Source of the DNA: Calothrix sp. PCC 6303
GTDB taxonomy: Bacteria; Cyanobacteriota; Cyanobacteriia; Cyanobacteriales; Nostocaceae
DNA length: 64,000 bases
NCBI RefSeq assembly: GCF_000317435.1
Contig: NC_019751.1
Coordinates: 3,968,001-4,032,000 of the forward strand
Reading direction: 5' to 3'
Shown here: positions 47,712-56,123 of the stretch, piece after piece
Layout of the letters: every line of letters begins with the position of its first letter
Numbering within the stretch: position 1 is the first letter of the stretch
Program-made: the position numbers and the translations under genes
The notes under the pieces: generated by a model
What the model saw: only the letters and a program-made list of their open reading frames with translations
Database searches by the model: none
Told to the model about the DNA's origin: nothing

Positions 47712-47738
47712 CCACACTCACCTGACTCGTGAGTGTGG
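47712..47738 (-). terminator. Hairpin downstream of the FKBP gene
   Basis: CCACACTCAC / GTGAGTGTGG pair perfectly around CTGACTC. It lies 25 bases beyond the FKBP stop on that gene's transcribed side. No T-run, so the role as terminator is a guess. The rest of 47521-47762 shows nothing. Confidence 0.5.
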
Positions 47739-47762
47739 CGAGCATGTCACGAAAAGCCGATA

Positions 47763-48350
47763 TTACTTCACACCGAGTAATTCTACATCAAAAAGTAGTG
47801 TGGCATTGGGAGGAATCGCACCACCAGCACCTTGTTCACCATAACCAAGTTTAGCTGGGATAATTAAATTACGACGACCACCAACTTTCATGGTGCTTAA
47901 GCCTTCGTCCCAACCTTTAATTACTTCTCCCTTACCAATTGTAAAGTCAAATGGCTGACCGCGATCGCGTGAGCTATCAAACTTGGTTCCATTCTCCAAG
48001 GTGCCAACATAATGTACTGTCACAGTCTGACCTGTTTTTGGTGTTGCACCTGTACCGACTTTAACATCTGTATACTTCAGTCCTGAAGCTGTGGTTACGA
48101 CTTTTTTGCTTCCCTCTGCTGAAGTTGGGGTAGCAGTTGCTGTAACTATTGGGGTAGCTGTCACCGTCGCGGTAGCTGTGACGGTAGGAGCAGCTGTTAC
48201 AGTTGCTGTGGGACTAGCTGTCACTGTTGCGGATGTTGTTGACGCTGTAGTCGTGGTAGTTGTTTCACTCACTTTAGTGTCTGATGCACAGGCTACCATC
48301 AAGCAGCATATACTCACCAATCCCGAACGAGATAACATTGCTTTTAACAT
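47763..48350 (-). CDS. FKBP-type peptidyl-prolyl isomerase, lipoprotein
   Basis: 195 residues from the ATG at 48350 (a TTG two codons upstream is less likely). The lipobox MVAC near residue 21 predicts a membrane-anchored lipoprotein. A low-complexity Thr/Ala/Val linker (about 30-80, repeats of TVTA.PT) spaces the FKBP domain away from the membrane. The domain is complete: TASGLKYTDVKVGTG, VTVHYVGTLENGTKFDSSRD, QPFDFTIGKGEVIKGWDEGL and LIIPAKLGYGEQGAGGAIPP. It would speed proline isomerisation in the periplasm or thylakoid lumen. Confidence 0.92.
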   Translation of the reverse strand: MLKAMLSRSGLVSICCLMVACASDTKVSETTTTTTASTTSATVTASPTATVTAAPTVTATATVTATPIVTATATPTSAEGSKKVVTTASGLKYTDVKVGTGATPKTGQTVTVHYVGTLENGTKFDSSRDRGQPFDFTIGKGEVIKGWDEGLSTMKVGGRRNLIIPAKLGYGEQGAGGAIPPNATLLFDVELLGVK

Positions 48351-48430
48351 TCTCAAGTCAATTTCCTAGTTGCTTGTGGACAAGCCGTAAATTATACATT
48401 CACTTTGTCAAAATTGGTAACTTTTCCTTG

Positions 48431-48670
48431 TTAGATATTTTCAGCTTCGTCTTCCCCAAATGAGACACAGGGACTTTCAACTTCTTCTTTTGGTGTGAAT
48501 GAGTTGCAGAAAATGATATCTGCACAAGTTGCTCCTGTTTCATCTGGGTTAACACACACTAGGGATTGATTTACTAAAGCAGAAAAAAGACACTCATGGC
48601 AAATGGTATCAGGTTTTGGTAATATTTTGATTGGTTGTAATGGGTGAGTATTTTCGATTTTAATTTGATC
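48431..48670 (-). CDS. Small Cys-rich protein, start codon unclear
   Basis: Open frame upstream of and on the same strand as the FKBP gene. It reads IENTHPLQPIKILPKPDTIC, then HECLFSALVNQSLVCVNPDE, then TGATCADIIFCNSFTPKEE and ends at TAA 48431-48433. Six Cys, including a CHEC pair, suggest a zinc- or redox-binding small protein, and the composition is not that of random sequence. No ATG, GTG or TTG opens it at the 5' end (in-frame stop at 48671), so it uses a rare start (ATT or ATC) or has lost its start codon. Not recognised. Confidence 0.5.
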   Translation of the reverse strand, partial: DQIKIENTHPLQPIKILPKPDTICHECLFSALVNQSLVCVNPDETGATCADIIFCNSFTPKEEVESPCVSFGEDEAENI

Positions 48671-48784
48671 CTATAAGTAGATCGGCATTGAAAATTGTAA
48701 CCGGGACAAGGCAGTAGGGGTAAAAGTCTAAAGTTATTTACATCCGATTATATAAGACTCACGCAATCGTAACGAAGTAGACTT

Positions 48785-48887
48785 TGAGTAGGCGAAGCCA
48801 GCCTGAAAGGCTTATGCTACCCTGCGGGAAGCATGTCGCTTTGCGACTCAGCGTCTACCTTACGAAGACGCAAGCTACGCAATGACG
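48785..48887 (+). repeat. Dispersed repeat, about 103 bases (plus orientation)
   Basis: Partner of 22670-22774 in the opposite orientation, beginning TGAGTAGGCG and ending CTACGCAATGACG, with several internal mini-palindromes (for example GCCTGAAAGGC). It lies in the spacer between the Cys-rich frame and the next pentapeptide gene. Confidence 0.8.
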
Positions 48888-48958
48888 TAAATTCCTAATA
48901 ATTGTGTAATTCCTGATATAGTTCTGTTTATTTCTGCCGATTCACTTAAGTTGGATAT

Positions 48959-49049
48959 TAGACATCTCCGAAAAACAGGTAGAGACGTAGCAATGCTACG
49001 TCTCTACAAGGGTTCTGGTTAACGCATAATTAATTTCTGGAGATGTCTA
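48959..49049. mobile_element. Small MITE-like element with TAGACATCTCC termini
   Basis: 91 bases with perfect 11-base inverted ends TAGACATCTCC / GGAGATGTCTA. Its centre is a perfect palindrome at 48979-49007 (arms GTAGAGACGTAGCA). A single end of the same type stands alone at 22931-22941. Non-coding. It lies 83 bases before the pentapeptide gene and so may be within its promoter region. Confidence 0.7.
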
Positions 49050-49132
49050 TTTTCTGTTGGTTGATAGAACTTGATAAACTAATTATCGACACTCTCAAAT
49101 CAATATTACTTTGATTATCTGGATTAATTTTT

Positions 49133-49714
49133 ATGAGTAGCGTTAAAAACAGCCAAACAGGGGTTTTGAATCATCCTCAATTACATCGTCTTGATGGTGC
49201 TATCAAGAAGCATTGTCGGCGAATTTTCAGTTGGGTTGTAATTATTGCCCTCGCTTGCTTCTGGGTAATATTGGATGCAACCCCAGCTATGGCTATAGGT
49301 CAACTCAACGCCATGAATTACAATAATGCCAATTTAGAAAACCGTGATTTTTCCCATGCTGATTTAGTTGGCATTAATTTTGTAGCTGCTGAAATGCGGG
49401 GGATAAATTTTGAAGGTGCTAATTTAACCAATGCCATGTTAACTAAGGGTGTGATGCTGAAGGCTAACTTGGAAGGTGCAAACCTGACTGCGGCTTTGGT
49501 TGATCGTGTTGCCCTTGATGGTGCTAACTTAAAAAACGCTAATTTTACTGATGCCACATTAACAAGAAGTCGTTTATTTGACGCAGATATTACTGGTGCT
49601 GATTTTAGTAATGCCCTGATTGATACCTACCAGATGAAGCTATTATGCGATCGCGCTTCCGGTACAAACCCTGTAACTGGTGTCGATACCCGCGATAGTT
49701 TGGAATGTCGTTAA
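49133..49714 (+). CDS. Exported pentapeptide-repeat protein (probably thylakoid lumen or periplasm)
   Basis: 193 residues. A basic N-terminus and hydrophobic helix (RIFSWVVIIALACFWVILDA) end in ATPAMA, a good signal peptidase site. About 16 pentapeptides follow (MNYNNANLENRDFSHADLVG, GANLTNAMLTKG, ANLTAALVDRVALDGANLKN), then a short cap with two Cys (LLCDRASG, SLECR) that may form a disulfide. This layout matches known cyanobacterial lumenal pentapeptide proteins. Function unknown. Confidence 0.87.
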   Translation: MSSVKNSQTGVLNHPQLHRLDGAIKKHCRRIFSWVVIIALACFWVILDATPAMAIGQLNAMNYNNANLENRDFSHADLVGINFVAAEMRGINFEGANLTNAMLTKGVMLKANLEGANLTAALVDRVALDGANLKNANFTDATLTRSRLFDADITGADFSNALIDTYQMKLLCDRASGTNPVTGVDTRDSLECR

Positions 49715-49793
49715 TATTTCCCTGACATAACCACCAATTTCATGATAAGTATTCATGAGGCTCCCATTGCCAGTCCGTTGTCGGTAATCACCT

Positions 49794-51416
49794 GTGACAG
49801 AAGAACAAAAAAAAGTAAATCGCTCCCTGGCTGGAATTGCAGGGATTGTTGCCGCTGCTACCATCATTAGTAAAGTTGTTGGGCTAGTACGACAAGTTGC
49901 TATTGGGGCTGCATTCGGTACAGATGCTATTGCTGAGGCTTATAACTTTGCCTATATTATCCCCGGATTTCTACTGATATTATTGGGTGGGGTGAATGGC
50001 CCTTTTTACAGTGCCATTGTCAGTGTTTTAGCTAAACGGAAAAAGGAAGAAGCAGCACCCTTAGTAGAAACCATGACGACGTTGGTGGGTTGTGTGCTGC
50101 TGGTGGTGACAATTCTATTGGTAGTTTTTGCCGGAAATATTCTGGATTTGACAACACCAGGTTTAAATCAACGTCCGGATGGTGAGTTGATTAGAACCAT
50201 TGCTGTTCAACAATTGCGGATTATGGCACCCATTGCTGTTCTGGCAGGGTTAATTGGTATCGGTTTTGGCACACTAAATGTAGCTAATCAATATTGGCTA
50301 CCTTCCATTAGTCCTTTACTATCAAGTATTACAGTTGTGATTGCTGTGGGATTTCTCTGGTTGCAATTGGGTAGCAACATCTATGCAACTGAAAATGTCA
50401 TATACAGCGGTTCAATTCTAGCTGTGGGAACAACTGCGGGGGCTGTGCTGCAATGGGGAGTACAATTGGTAGCACAAGCCAAAATTGGCATGGGTTCCTT
50501 TCGCTTGCGGTTTGACTTTAATCAACCAGCAGTGAAAGAAGTGATGAAAATCATGCTACCAGCAACTTTTTCATCGGGAATGCTTTATATTAACTGGCAA
50601 ATAAATTCTATTTTTGCTTCCTATATTGCTGGTGCTGCTTCCGGGTTAAACTACGCAAACCTTTTGGTACAGACTCCTTTGGGGGTAATTTCCAACATTG
50701 TTTTAGTCCCTTTACTACCAATATTTTCCCGTCTTACAGATCCTCAAGATTGGGGTGAACTCAAACAACGGATTCGGCAAGGGTTAATTCTCTCAGCTTT
50801 TACAATGTTACCCCTAGGGGCAATAATGATTGCTCTATCACAGCCCATTGTGAGTATAGTGTACAAGCGGGGAGCATTTGACCAAAACGCCTCAAACTTG
50901 GTTGCCTCGCTGCTGGTGGCATACGGGGTGGGAATGTTTGTGTATTTAGCACGGGATGTTTTAATTAGGGTATTCTATGCTTTGGGTGATGGTGATACCC
51001 CATTCCGTATTAGCTTATTTAATATCTTGTTAAATGTGGTTCTAGATTTGATTTTTATCAAATCCTTTGGCGCACCTGGTTTAGTTTTGGCAACCGTGGG
51101 AGTAAACTTGAGTTCCACCCTCATGCTGCTGTATTTACTCAACCGCAAATTACACGGTTTACCCTGGATAGAATGGAGTTTACCAATTTTGGGGTTAACT
51201 GCTGCCAGTTTTGCCGGGGGAATCTCCAGTTTTGCTGCGTTGCAAGTAGTGCAACGGTTTATAGTAGTTAAAGAAAATATGCTCACCCTGTTGTTTGAAC
51301 TAGCAGTAGCAGGCTTTATTGGGCTTTTGGTATTTGGCGCGATCGCATCTGTAATGAAACTACCAGAAATCGATACCTTTGTAGTGCGGATGCGGCAAAA
51401 AATCCTCAAAAAGTAG
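49794..51416 (+). CDS. murJ: Lipid II flippase MurJ (MviN family)
   Basis: 540 residues, about 14 membrane helices, GTG start. The N-terminus has the MOP-superfamily pattern AATIISKVVGLVRQVAIGAA, FGTDAIAEAYNFAYIIPGF, and later RLTDPQDWGELKQRIRQGL, VYKRGAFDQNA and YLARDVLIRVFYALGDGDTP, all hallmarks of MurJ. It moves lipid-linked peptidoglycan precursor across the inner membrane. It sits 79 bases after the pentapeptide gene. Confidence 0.94.
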   Translation: MTEEQKKVNRSLAGIAGIVAAATIISKVVGLVRQVAIGAAFGTDAIAEAYNFAYIIPGFLLILLGGVNGPFYSAIVSVLAKRKKEEAAPLVETMTTLVGCVLLVVTILLVVFAGNILDLTTPGLNQRPDGELIRTIAVQQLRIMAPIAVLAGLIGIGFGTLNVANQYWLPSISPLLSSITVVIAVGFLWLQLGSNIYATENVIYSGSILAVGTTAGAVLQWGVQLVAQAKIGMGSFRLRFDFNQPAVKEVMKIMLPATFSSGMLYINWQINSIFASYIAGAASGLNYANLLVQTPLGVISNIVLVPLLPIFSRLTDPQDWGELKQRIRQGLILSAFTMLPLGAIMIALSQPIVSIVYKRGAFDQNASNLVASLLVAYGVGMFVYLARDVLIRVFYALGDGDTPFRISLFNILLNVVLDLIFIKSFGAPGLVLATVGVNLSSTLMLLYLLNRKLHGLPWIEWSLPILGLTAASFAGGISSFAALQVVQRFIVVKENMLTLLFELAVAGFIGLLVFGAIASVMKLPEIDTFVVRMRQKILKK

Positions 51417-51431
51417 TTTTTCTGGAATGTT

Positions 51432-51457
51432 GAGAGACGAGACATGTCGCGTCTCTC
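51432..51457. repeat. GAGAGACG-type palindrome after murJ
   Basis: AGAGACG / CGTCTCT arms around GACATGTC. It is the closest relative of the copy after pstB (40390). It lies between the convergent murJ and Uma2 genes, so it could serve as a bidirectional terminator. Confidence 0.65.
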
Positions 51458-51493
51458 CATATTCAATATTTTTATTCGGGATTTTATCGATAA

Positions 51494-52207
51494 TCAAAGT
51501 TCATCTGGGTTAATTCCCTTCTGTGCTAGCAAAGCACGTAAAGTCTCTAACTCTTCTTCTGCTTGTTCAGCACGTTGTTTTTCCTGTTCAGCGCGTTGTT
51601 TTTCCTGTTCTAACTCCTGTTGTACAACTTCCTTTTGTCTAGCAAGTTCAACGTAGCTAACAAACTTCTCCCCATCAGGACGGTAAATTTCTAATTGCCC
51701 CTGGGATAATTCAAATCTGATTCCCAAACGGGGACTTACCCAACCTAGCATTTGTTCGATTTCTGGTAATTCTTCCCCGTCACGTATCCACCCTGTTAAA
51801 TCACCTTTATCAGGATCATATAAATAATACTCTTCCACCCCATAGCGACGATAAAAGTTGTGTTTGGCGACCATTTCTTTCACGCTATTACCAGGGGAAA
51901 GAATCTCAAATACCACTTGTGGAGGAATATTCTCTTCTCGCCACTGTTGATAAGACCCTCTATCACCCTTTGGTCTACCAATAGCCACCATCACATCAGG
52001 CGCTCTACGAATGACGTTGCTACCCTCCACAGGATACCAAAGTAAGTCGCCAGCGACAAACACATTTGGATCATTTTGAAACAAACTATCAAGTCCGCCT
52101 TGAATTGTCACAATCCAGCGGTATTGTAATGTATTATCTGCCATTAACTGTCCGTCGCTGTCAGGGTAGATGATTTCTGCTGTTTGGATGGGTAATTGTG
52201 TAACCAT
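51494..52207 (-). CDS. Uma2 (DUF820) family endonuclease-like protein
   Basis: 237 residues. The PD-(D/E)XK-like core has RAPDVMVAIGRPKGD, PPQVVFEILSPGNS, then KHNFYRRYGVEEYYLYDPDK, with the Asp, Glu and Lys of the restriction-endonuclease fold. The C-terminal 45 residues form a charged coiled coil (LARQKEVVQQELEQEKQRAE...) from a 21-base tandem repeat (around 51563-51605). The family is greatly expanded in filamentous cyanobacteria, with unproven function. Confidence 0.9.
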   Translation of the reverse strand: MVTQLPIQTAEIIYPDSDGQLMADNTLQYRWIVTIQGGLDSLFQNDPNVFVAGDLLWYPVEGSNVIRRAPDVMVAIGRPKGDRGSYQQWREENIPPQVVFEILSPGNSVKEMVAKHNFYRRYGVEEYYLYDPDKGDLTGWIRDGEELPEIEQMLGWVSPRLGIRFELSQGQLEIYRPDGEKFVSYVELARQKEVVQQELEQEKQRAEQEKQRAEQAEEELETLRALLAQKGINPDEL

Positions 52208-52716
52208 TTGTCATTCCTTGCTAATTGCTAATCTGGGTTATTAAGTGGCTACGCAAAATTAAATATAGAGGAACGAAGGAATCCCAAGGGTTTGAGCGTT
52301 TCTGAATGTATGATTAATTTTGCACTACTACTTACCCAGTCTGGAAATGGCAGTGACATTGCTGTAAGACTACACCTATTTTAACTGAGTTGAAAAGGCA
52401 GGAAACGACTAACACAAAAAAACCGGGTTTCCAACGCAAGCAGTCAACCCGCAGCAATCTGATTTTCTCATCTCCCAGATAACCAGGTTCATCACGACTT
52501 CTCGTCTCACGAGAGAAAGCCGGTTTTCATCGTTAATATTAATAATCATCATGCTGAGTGGTGCAAAAATCGGGTTTCTGGAGTTTCTCCGGCAATAACA
52601 CTTGCTTTACCAAAACTTTACATACCAAAAATACATAAAAACTCTGGTGAATTTTTGATAAGATTTTGTTAAGAATAATGACAGGGATGTCATAAAAAAG
52701 GGAAGGAAACGATTTT

Positions 52717-54084
52717 ATGGTAGATACAGTTGATAACAAGCCACCTCATCAAGTAGTGATCGTGGGAGGTGGATTTGGCGGATTGTATGCAGCAAAAGCG
52801 TTAGCTAATACTAACGTCAGCGTCACCTTGGTTGACAAGCGTAATTTTCACCTATTTCAACCATTGTTGTACCAAGTAGCTACAGGGACTGTTTCACCTG
52901 CGGATATTTCTTCCCCATTGCGCTCAGTGCTGAGTAAAAGTAAAAATACAAAGGTGATACTTGGAGAAGTTAACCATATCGATTCCCAAACTCAACAAGT
53001 ATTAATGGGTGATGAGGCAATACCCTACGACACATTAATTTTAGCAACAGGTGCCAAGCATTCCTACTTTGGGAAAGATGAGTGGGAAAATGTCGCACCA
53101 GGATTGAAGACGGTGGAAGATGCAATTGAGATGCGTCGCAAGATTTTCAGTGCTTTTGAAGCAGCAGAGAAAGAAACATCTCCAGAAAAACGTCGGGCTT
53201 GGTTAACTTTTGTAATTGTTGGCGGTGGTCCAACAGGTGTAGAATTAGCTGGTGCGATCGCAGAAATTGCCTATCACACTATGAAGGATGATTTCCGCAA
53301 TATCGATACATCGGAAACGCAGATTTTATTATTGGAAGGCTTAGATCGAGTTTTACCACCGTTTGCACCAGAATTATCACAGGAAGCGGAAACTTCCTTA
53401 ACTAAATTGGGTGTGACGGTTCAAACCAAAACCCTTGTTACCAATATCGAGAATGATGTTGTCACCATCAAACAAGGTGAGGAAGTTCATCAAATCCCCG
53501 CCAAAACAGTATTATGGGCTGCTGGAGTTAAAGCATCTCCCCTAGGAAAGATTTTAGCAGAGTCAACGGGTGCTGAGTGCGATCGCGCTGGACGTGTAAT
53601 AGTAGAATCAGATCTCAGCATTAAAGGACATCCTAATATTTTTGTTGTTGGAGACTTAGCAAACTTCTCCCATCAAAATGGTAAACCTTTACCTGGTGTT
53701 GCACCTGTCGCCATCCAAGAAGGTGAATATGTTGCTTCTTTAATTAAAGCAAAACTTCAGGGTCAAACCTTGCCTCAATTTAAATATATTGATAAAGGTA
53801 GCCTAGCGGTAATTGGACACAACTGTGCAGTCGTAGATTTAGGTTTTATCAAACTTAAAGGTTTCCCAGCTTGGTTTGCTTGGTTATTTATCCACATCTA
53901 TTTCTTGATTGAATTTGATAACAAAGTTGTTGTGATGATTCAATGGGCATGGAACTACTTTACTCGGAATCGTGGTGCCAGACTCATTACTGGAGAACAA
54001 ACGATTATCCCGGAATCAGTTCTAATTACTGATGAAGAAACATCACACCAACAAGCTGGCAGCAAAATAATTGTGAATAGATAG
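52717..54084 (+). CDS. ndh: Type II NAD(P)H dehydrogenase (NDH-2)
   Basis: 455 residues. The first Rossmann fold binds FAD (VVIVGGGFGGLYAAKAL, residues 13-29), the second binds NAD(P)H (FVIVGGGPTGVELAGAIAE, about 167-185). VLWAAGVKASPLG and NIFVVGDLANF are also typical, as is the C-terminal membrane-associating region (WFAWLFIHIYFLIEFDNKVV). It oxidises NADH with quinone reduction without pumping protons. Preceded by GGGAAGGAAAC nine bases before the ATG, a good ribosome site. Cyanobacterial paralogues are called ndbA-C; which one this is I cannot tell. Confidence 0.92.
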   Translation: MVDTVDNKPPHQVVIVGGGFGGLYAAKALANTNVSVTLVDKRNFHLFQPLLYQVATGTVSPADISSPLRSVLSKSKNTKVILGEVNHIDSQTQQVLMGDEAIPYDTLILATGAKHSYFGKDEWENVAPGLKTVEDAIEMRRKIFSAFEAAEKETSPEKRRAWLTFVIVGGGPTGVELAGAIAEIAYHTMKDDFRNIDTSETQILLLEGLDRVLPPFAPELSQEAETSLTKLGVTVQTKTLVTNIENDVVTIKQGEEVHQIPAKTVLWAAGVKASPLGKILAESTGAECDRAGRVIVESDLSIKGHPNIFVVGDLANFSHQNGKPLPGVAPVAIQEGEYVASLIKAKLQGQTLPQFKYIDKGSLAVIGHNCAVVDLGFIKLKGFPAWFAWLFIHIYFLIEFDNKVVVMIQWAWNYFTRNRGARLITGEQTIIPESVLITDEETSHQQAGSKIIVNR

Positions 54085-54122
54085 ATTTGTGTTGGCATAG
54101 CCTTAAATCTAAAGGTTTAGAT

Positions 54123-54155
54123 CCTCGACTTTTTGAAGAAGTCGGGGTTTTTTTT
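54123..54155 (+). terminator. Rho-independent terminator after NDH-2
   Basis: CCTCGACTT / AAGTCGGGG stem with a short loop, followed by eight or more T residues. It begins 38 bases after the stop codon. Confidence 0.85.
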
Positions 54156-54310
54156 GTTCAAGTTGACGTAGTTTGTGAGTTATACCAATTTGAAATTAGA
54201 CCCCCAATATTGTTGAATTTGGATTTCTTAGAGGGTCTTTATAAAATAAATATTAAGTAGTGTATGTTACGACTACGTAAGGATTTGGGGGTTTGAATCA
54301 GTGTGAGTTT

Positions 54311-54395
54311 GTCGTAACGCACCAGCTAGTTGGTGCGTTACGACGCATTTAGATTGTTGCTCAAAATGAGTAGTAGTGCGTCTTCCACACCCTAC
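54311..54395. repeat. Dispersed repeat with TGCGTTACGACGCATTTAG core, copy 1
   Basis: It opens with a perfect hairpin at 54311-54344 (arms GTCGTAACGCACCA) and continues GCATTTAGATT ... TGCGTCTTCCACACCCTAC. The same words occur in the same order at 58911-59000. The remainder of 54085-54597 contains a 21-codon frame with a good ribosome site at 54467-54532 (MIAAQFLPEKLTSESIQ...), too short to name. Confidence 0.75.
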
Positions 54396-54597
54396 AATAA
54401 TTTTCTTCTTTATTAATAAACACCTTCTTAGTAAAATAACAGCAATTTCAAGTGGGAGAACCGAACATGATTGCAGCACAATTCCTACCTGAAAAACTAA
54501 CATCTGAATCGATACAATCAGAGTGTAGTTGAAATAAAGTTGTTGATTCAGACAATTTAAAAAAATAAAATAGGTATAAATCTGGAGAGTATATACT

Positions 54598-55443
54598 ATG
54601 GGAAACCAATTTAAGACAGCTGCTTTACTAGCTGCCCTAAGTGGTCTTTTAATTGCAATTAGTTACTGGATAATTGGTGGAACAACAGGTGTATTCGTTG
54701 GGATTGGAATAGCTGCTGCAACTAACCTATTTTCCTGGTATCAATCTGATAAAATTGCCTTAGCAGCTTATGGTGCTCAAGAAGTCAGTGAAGCTGAAGC
54801 ACCAGGACTTTACAGAATGGTACGCCGTTTATCGGAAAGAGCAAATCTACCGATGCCGGGAGTATATATAGTTAATAGTGCCACCGCTAACGCCTTTGCA
54901 ACCGGACGAGATCCAGAACATGCAGCGGTAGCCGTAACTCAAGGTATCTTAAATATTTTACCAGAAGATGAACTGGAAGCCGTAATTGCCCACGAACTTA
55001 CCCACATTGCCAACCGTGACACCCTTACCCAAGCAGTTGCTGCGACTATTGCGGGTGCTGTCTCCTTCCTGGGACAAATGTTAAGTTACAGTATGTGGTT
55101 TGGTGGTTCCCGCGACAATGAACGAGGTGGAAACCCTTTAGGGATAATCGCAACAGTAATTTTGGCACCCCTTGCCGCAACTGTAATTCAATTGGCTATT
55201 TCCCGCACCCGTGAATTTTCTGCTGATGCTGGTGCAGCAAGAATTACAGGTAATCCCCGCGCTTTAGCCCGTGCTTTGCAAAGATTAGAGTCTACAGCTA
55301 GACAAATTCCGATGCAATCGAATCCAGCATTTGAACCATTATTAATCATTAATCCATTTTCTGGTCAATTCTTCGGCAACCTATTTAGAACTCACCCCAC
55401 CACCGAACAACGTGTGGAAGCATTGCTGAGATTAAATCAGTAA
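54598..55443 (+). CDS. htpX: M48 family zinc metalloprotease (HtpX-like)
   Basis: 281 residues. Two N-terminal membrane helices (about 8-45), then the zinc-binding motif AVIAHELTHIANRD (His132, Glu133, His136) and the third ligand Glu206 in TREFSADAGAA. Membrane helices at about 143-160 and 183-205 flank the active site as in HtpX, which degrades damaged membrane proteins. GHPTP-like end replaced by RTHPTTEQRVEAL. Heat-shock control is usual in the family but I see no specific site. TGGAGAG precedes the ATG. Confidence 0.9.
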   Translation: MGNQFKTAALLAALSGLLIAISYWIIGGTTGVFVGIGIAAATNLFSWYQSDKIALAAYGAQEVSEAEAPGLYRMVRRLSERANLPMPGVYIVNSATANAFATGRDPEHAAVAVTQGILNILPEDELEAVIAHELTHIANRDTLTQAVAATIAGAVSFLGQMLSYSMWFGGSRDNERGGNPLGIIATVILAPLAATVIQLAISRTREFSADAGAARITGNPRALARALQRLESTARQIPMQSNPAFEPLLIINPFSGQFFGNLFRTHPTTEQRVEALLRLNQ

Positions 55444-55551
55444 ACAGTGAACAGTTATCAGGGTTTTAAAACATCCCCAGGAACTGAATTCAGACTTCTG
55501 TGTCAACAAAAATACGAATTATTAAGCAGAAATAATCAGGAAACTAAAATT

Positions 55552-55950
55552 ATGACTCATAACAATATGGAATCGACACCTACCGTAGAAATCGAAATCA
55601 CTCCCCAAACTAACGAAATGGTGGATCAAGAAATGATTAACGAAACCGACGAACTCAAGCGTGAAACCAAAGCGCTGATTGAAGCATTGAAAAGACGTGC
55701 TAAAGCAGAAGCGGAATCGGCTGGTACTCTCACACGGGAAACCTATCTTAACGCAGTGCGACGCGCCAAAGAAACCATAGAAGGTGAGAAAATCATTGAA
55801 CGCGATCGCATTGAGGATTCGTTCAACTCAATTCAACAGGAAGCAGAAAAAAACTGGCAGCAGTTGGTGAAGCAGTTTACAGAACTGGGTTTACGGTTCC
55901 AGGATGCAGGAAAAGCTGCATGGGATGCCTTCCACGCACCACGCCCATAG
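55552..55950 (+). CDS. Hypothetical charged helical protein
   Basis: 132 residues from the ATG at 55552, which follows CAGGAAAC; the frame extends upstream to 55447 but those residues look like translated spacer. Acidic N-terminus (TPTVEIEITPQ), then long helices rich in Glu, Lys and Arg (ELKRETKALIEALKRRAKAE, LNAVRRAKETIEGEKIIERD) and a C-terminal WQQLVKQFTELGLRFQDAGK. The centre resembles small cyanobacterial proteins with a tandem amphipathic helix, function unknown. It may be co-transcribed with the M48 gene 108 bases upstream and ends before a clear terminator. Confidence 0.75.
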   Translation: MTHNNMESTPTVEIEITPQTNEMVDQEMINETDELKRETKALIEALKRRAKAEAESAGTLTRETYLNAVRRAKETIEGEKIIERDRIEDSFNSIQQEAEKNWQQLVKQFTELGLRFQDAGKAAWDAFHAPRP

Positions 55951-55975
55951 TAGATTATAAGGTATATTGATCCTA

Positions 55976-56012
55976 AATATCCCCGACTTCTAAACTAGAA
56001 GTCGGGGATATT
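55976..56012 (+). terminator. Terminator hairpin before aspS
   Basis: AATATCCCCGACTTCTA / TAGAAGTCGGGGATATT is a perfect 17-base-pair inverted repeat with a three-base loop, 25 bases after the stop of the preceding gene. The CCCCGACTT core recurs in the terminators at 47486 and 54123. Confidence 0.8.
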
Positions 56013-56123
56013 AATCATTTAATGAGAATTAACCACAATGTCTATTGATGCTAGATAATAAAAAAGCTTTAAGATTGACTCGAAAATCTAGCCCCAACCA
56101 TCAGACTAAATAATTAAGTAATT

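Noticed and set aside
48091-48369. Val/Ala-rich plus-strand frame over the FKBP gene
   Set aside because: It is the antisense of the Thr/Ala linker repeats. The apparent hydrophobic repeat protein is an artefact of low complexity.
52539-52739. 66-codon minus-strand frame covering the NDH-2 start
   Set aside because: Overlaps the NDH-2 ribosome site and start. Composition is that of AT-rich spacer.
54467-54532. 21-codon frame with a good ribosome site (MIAAQFLPEKL...)
   Set aside because: It could be the remains of a Uma2-like N-terminus or a leader peptide, but it is too short to support as a gene.
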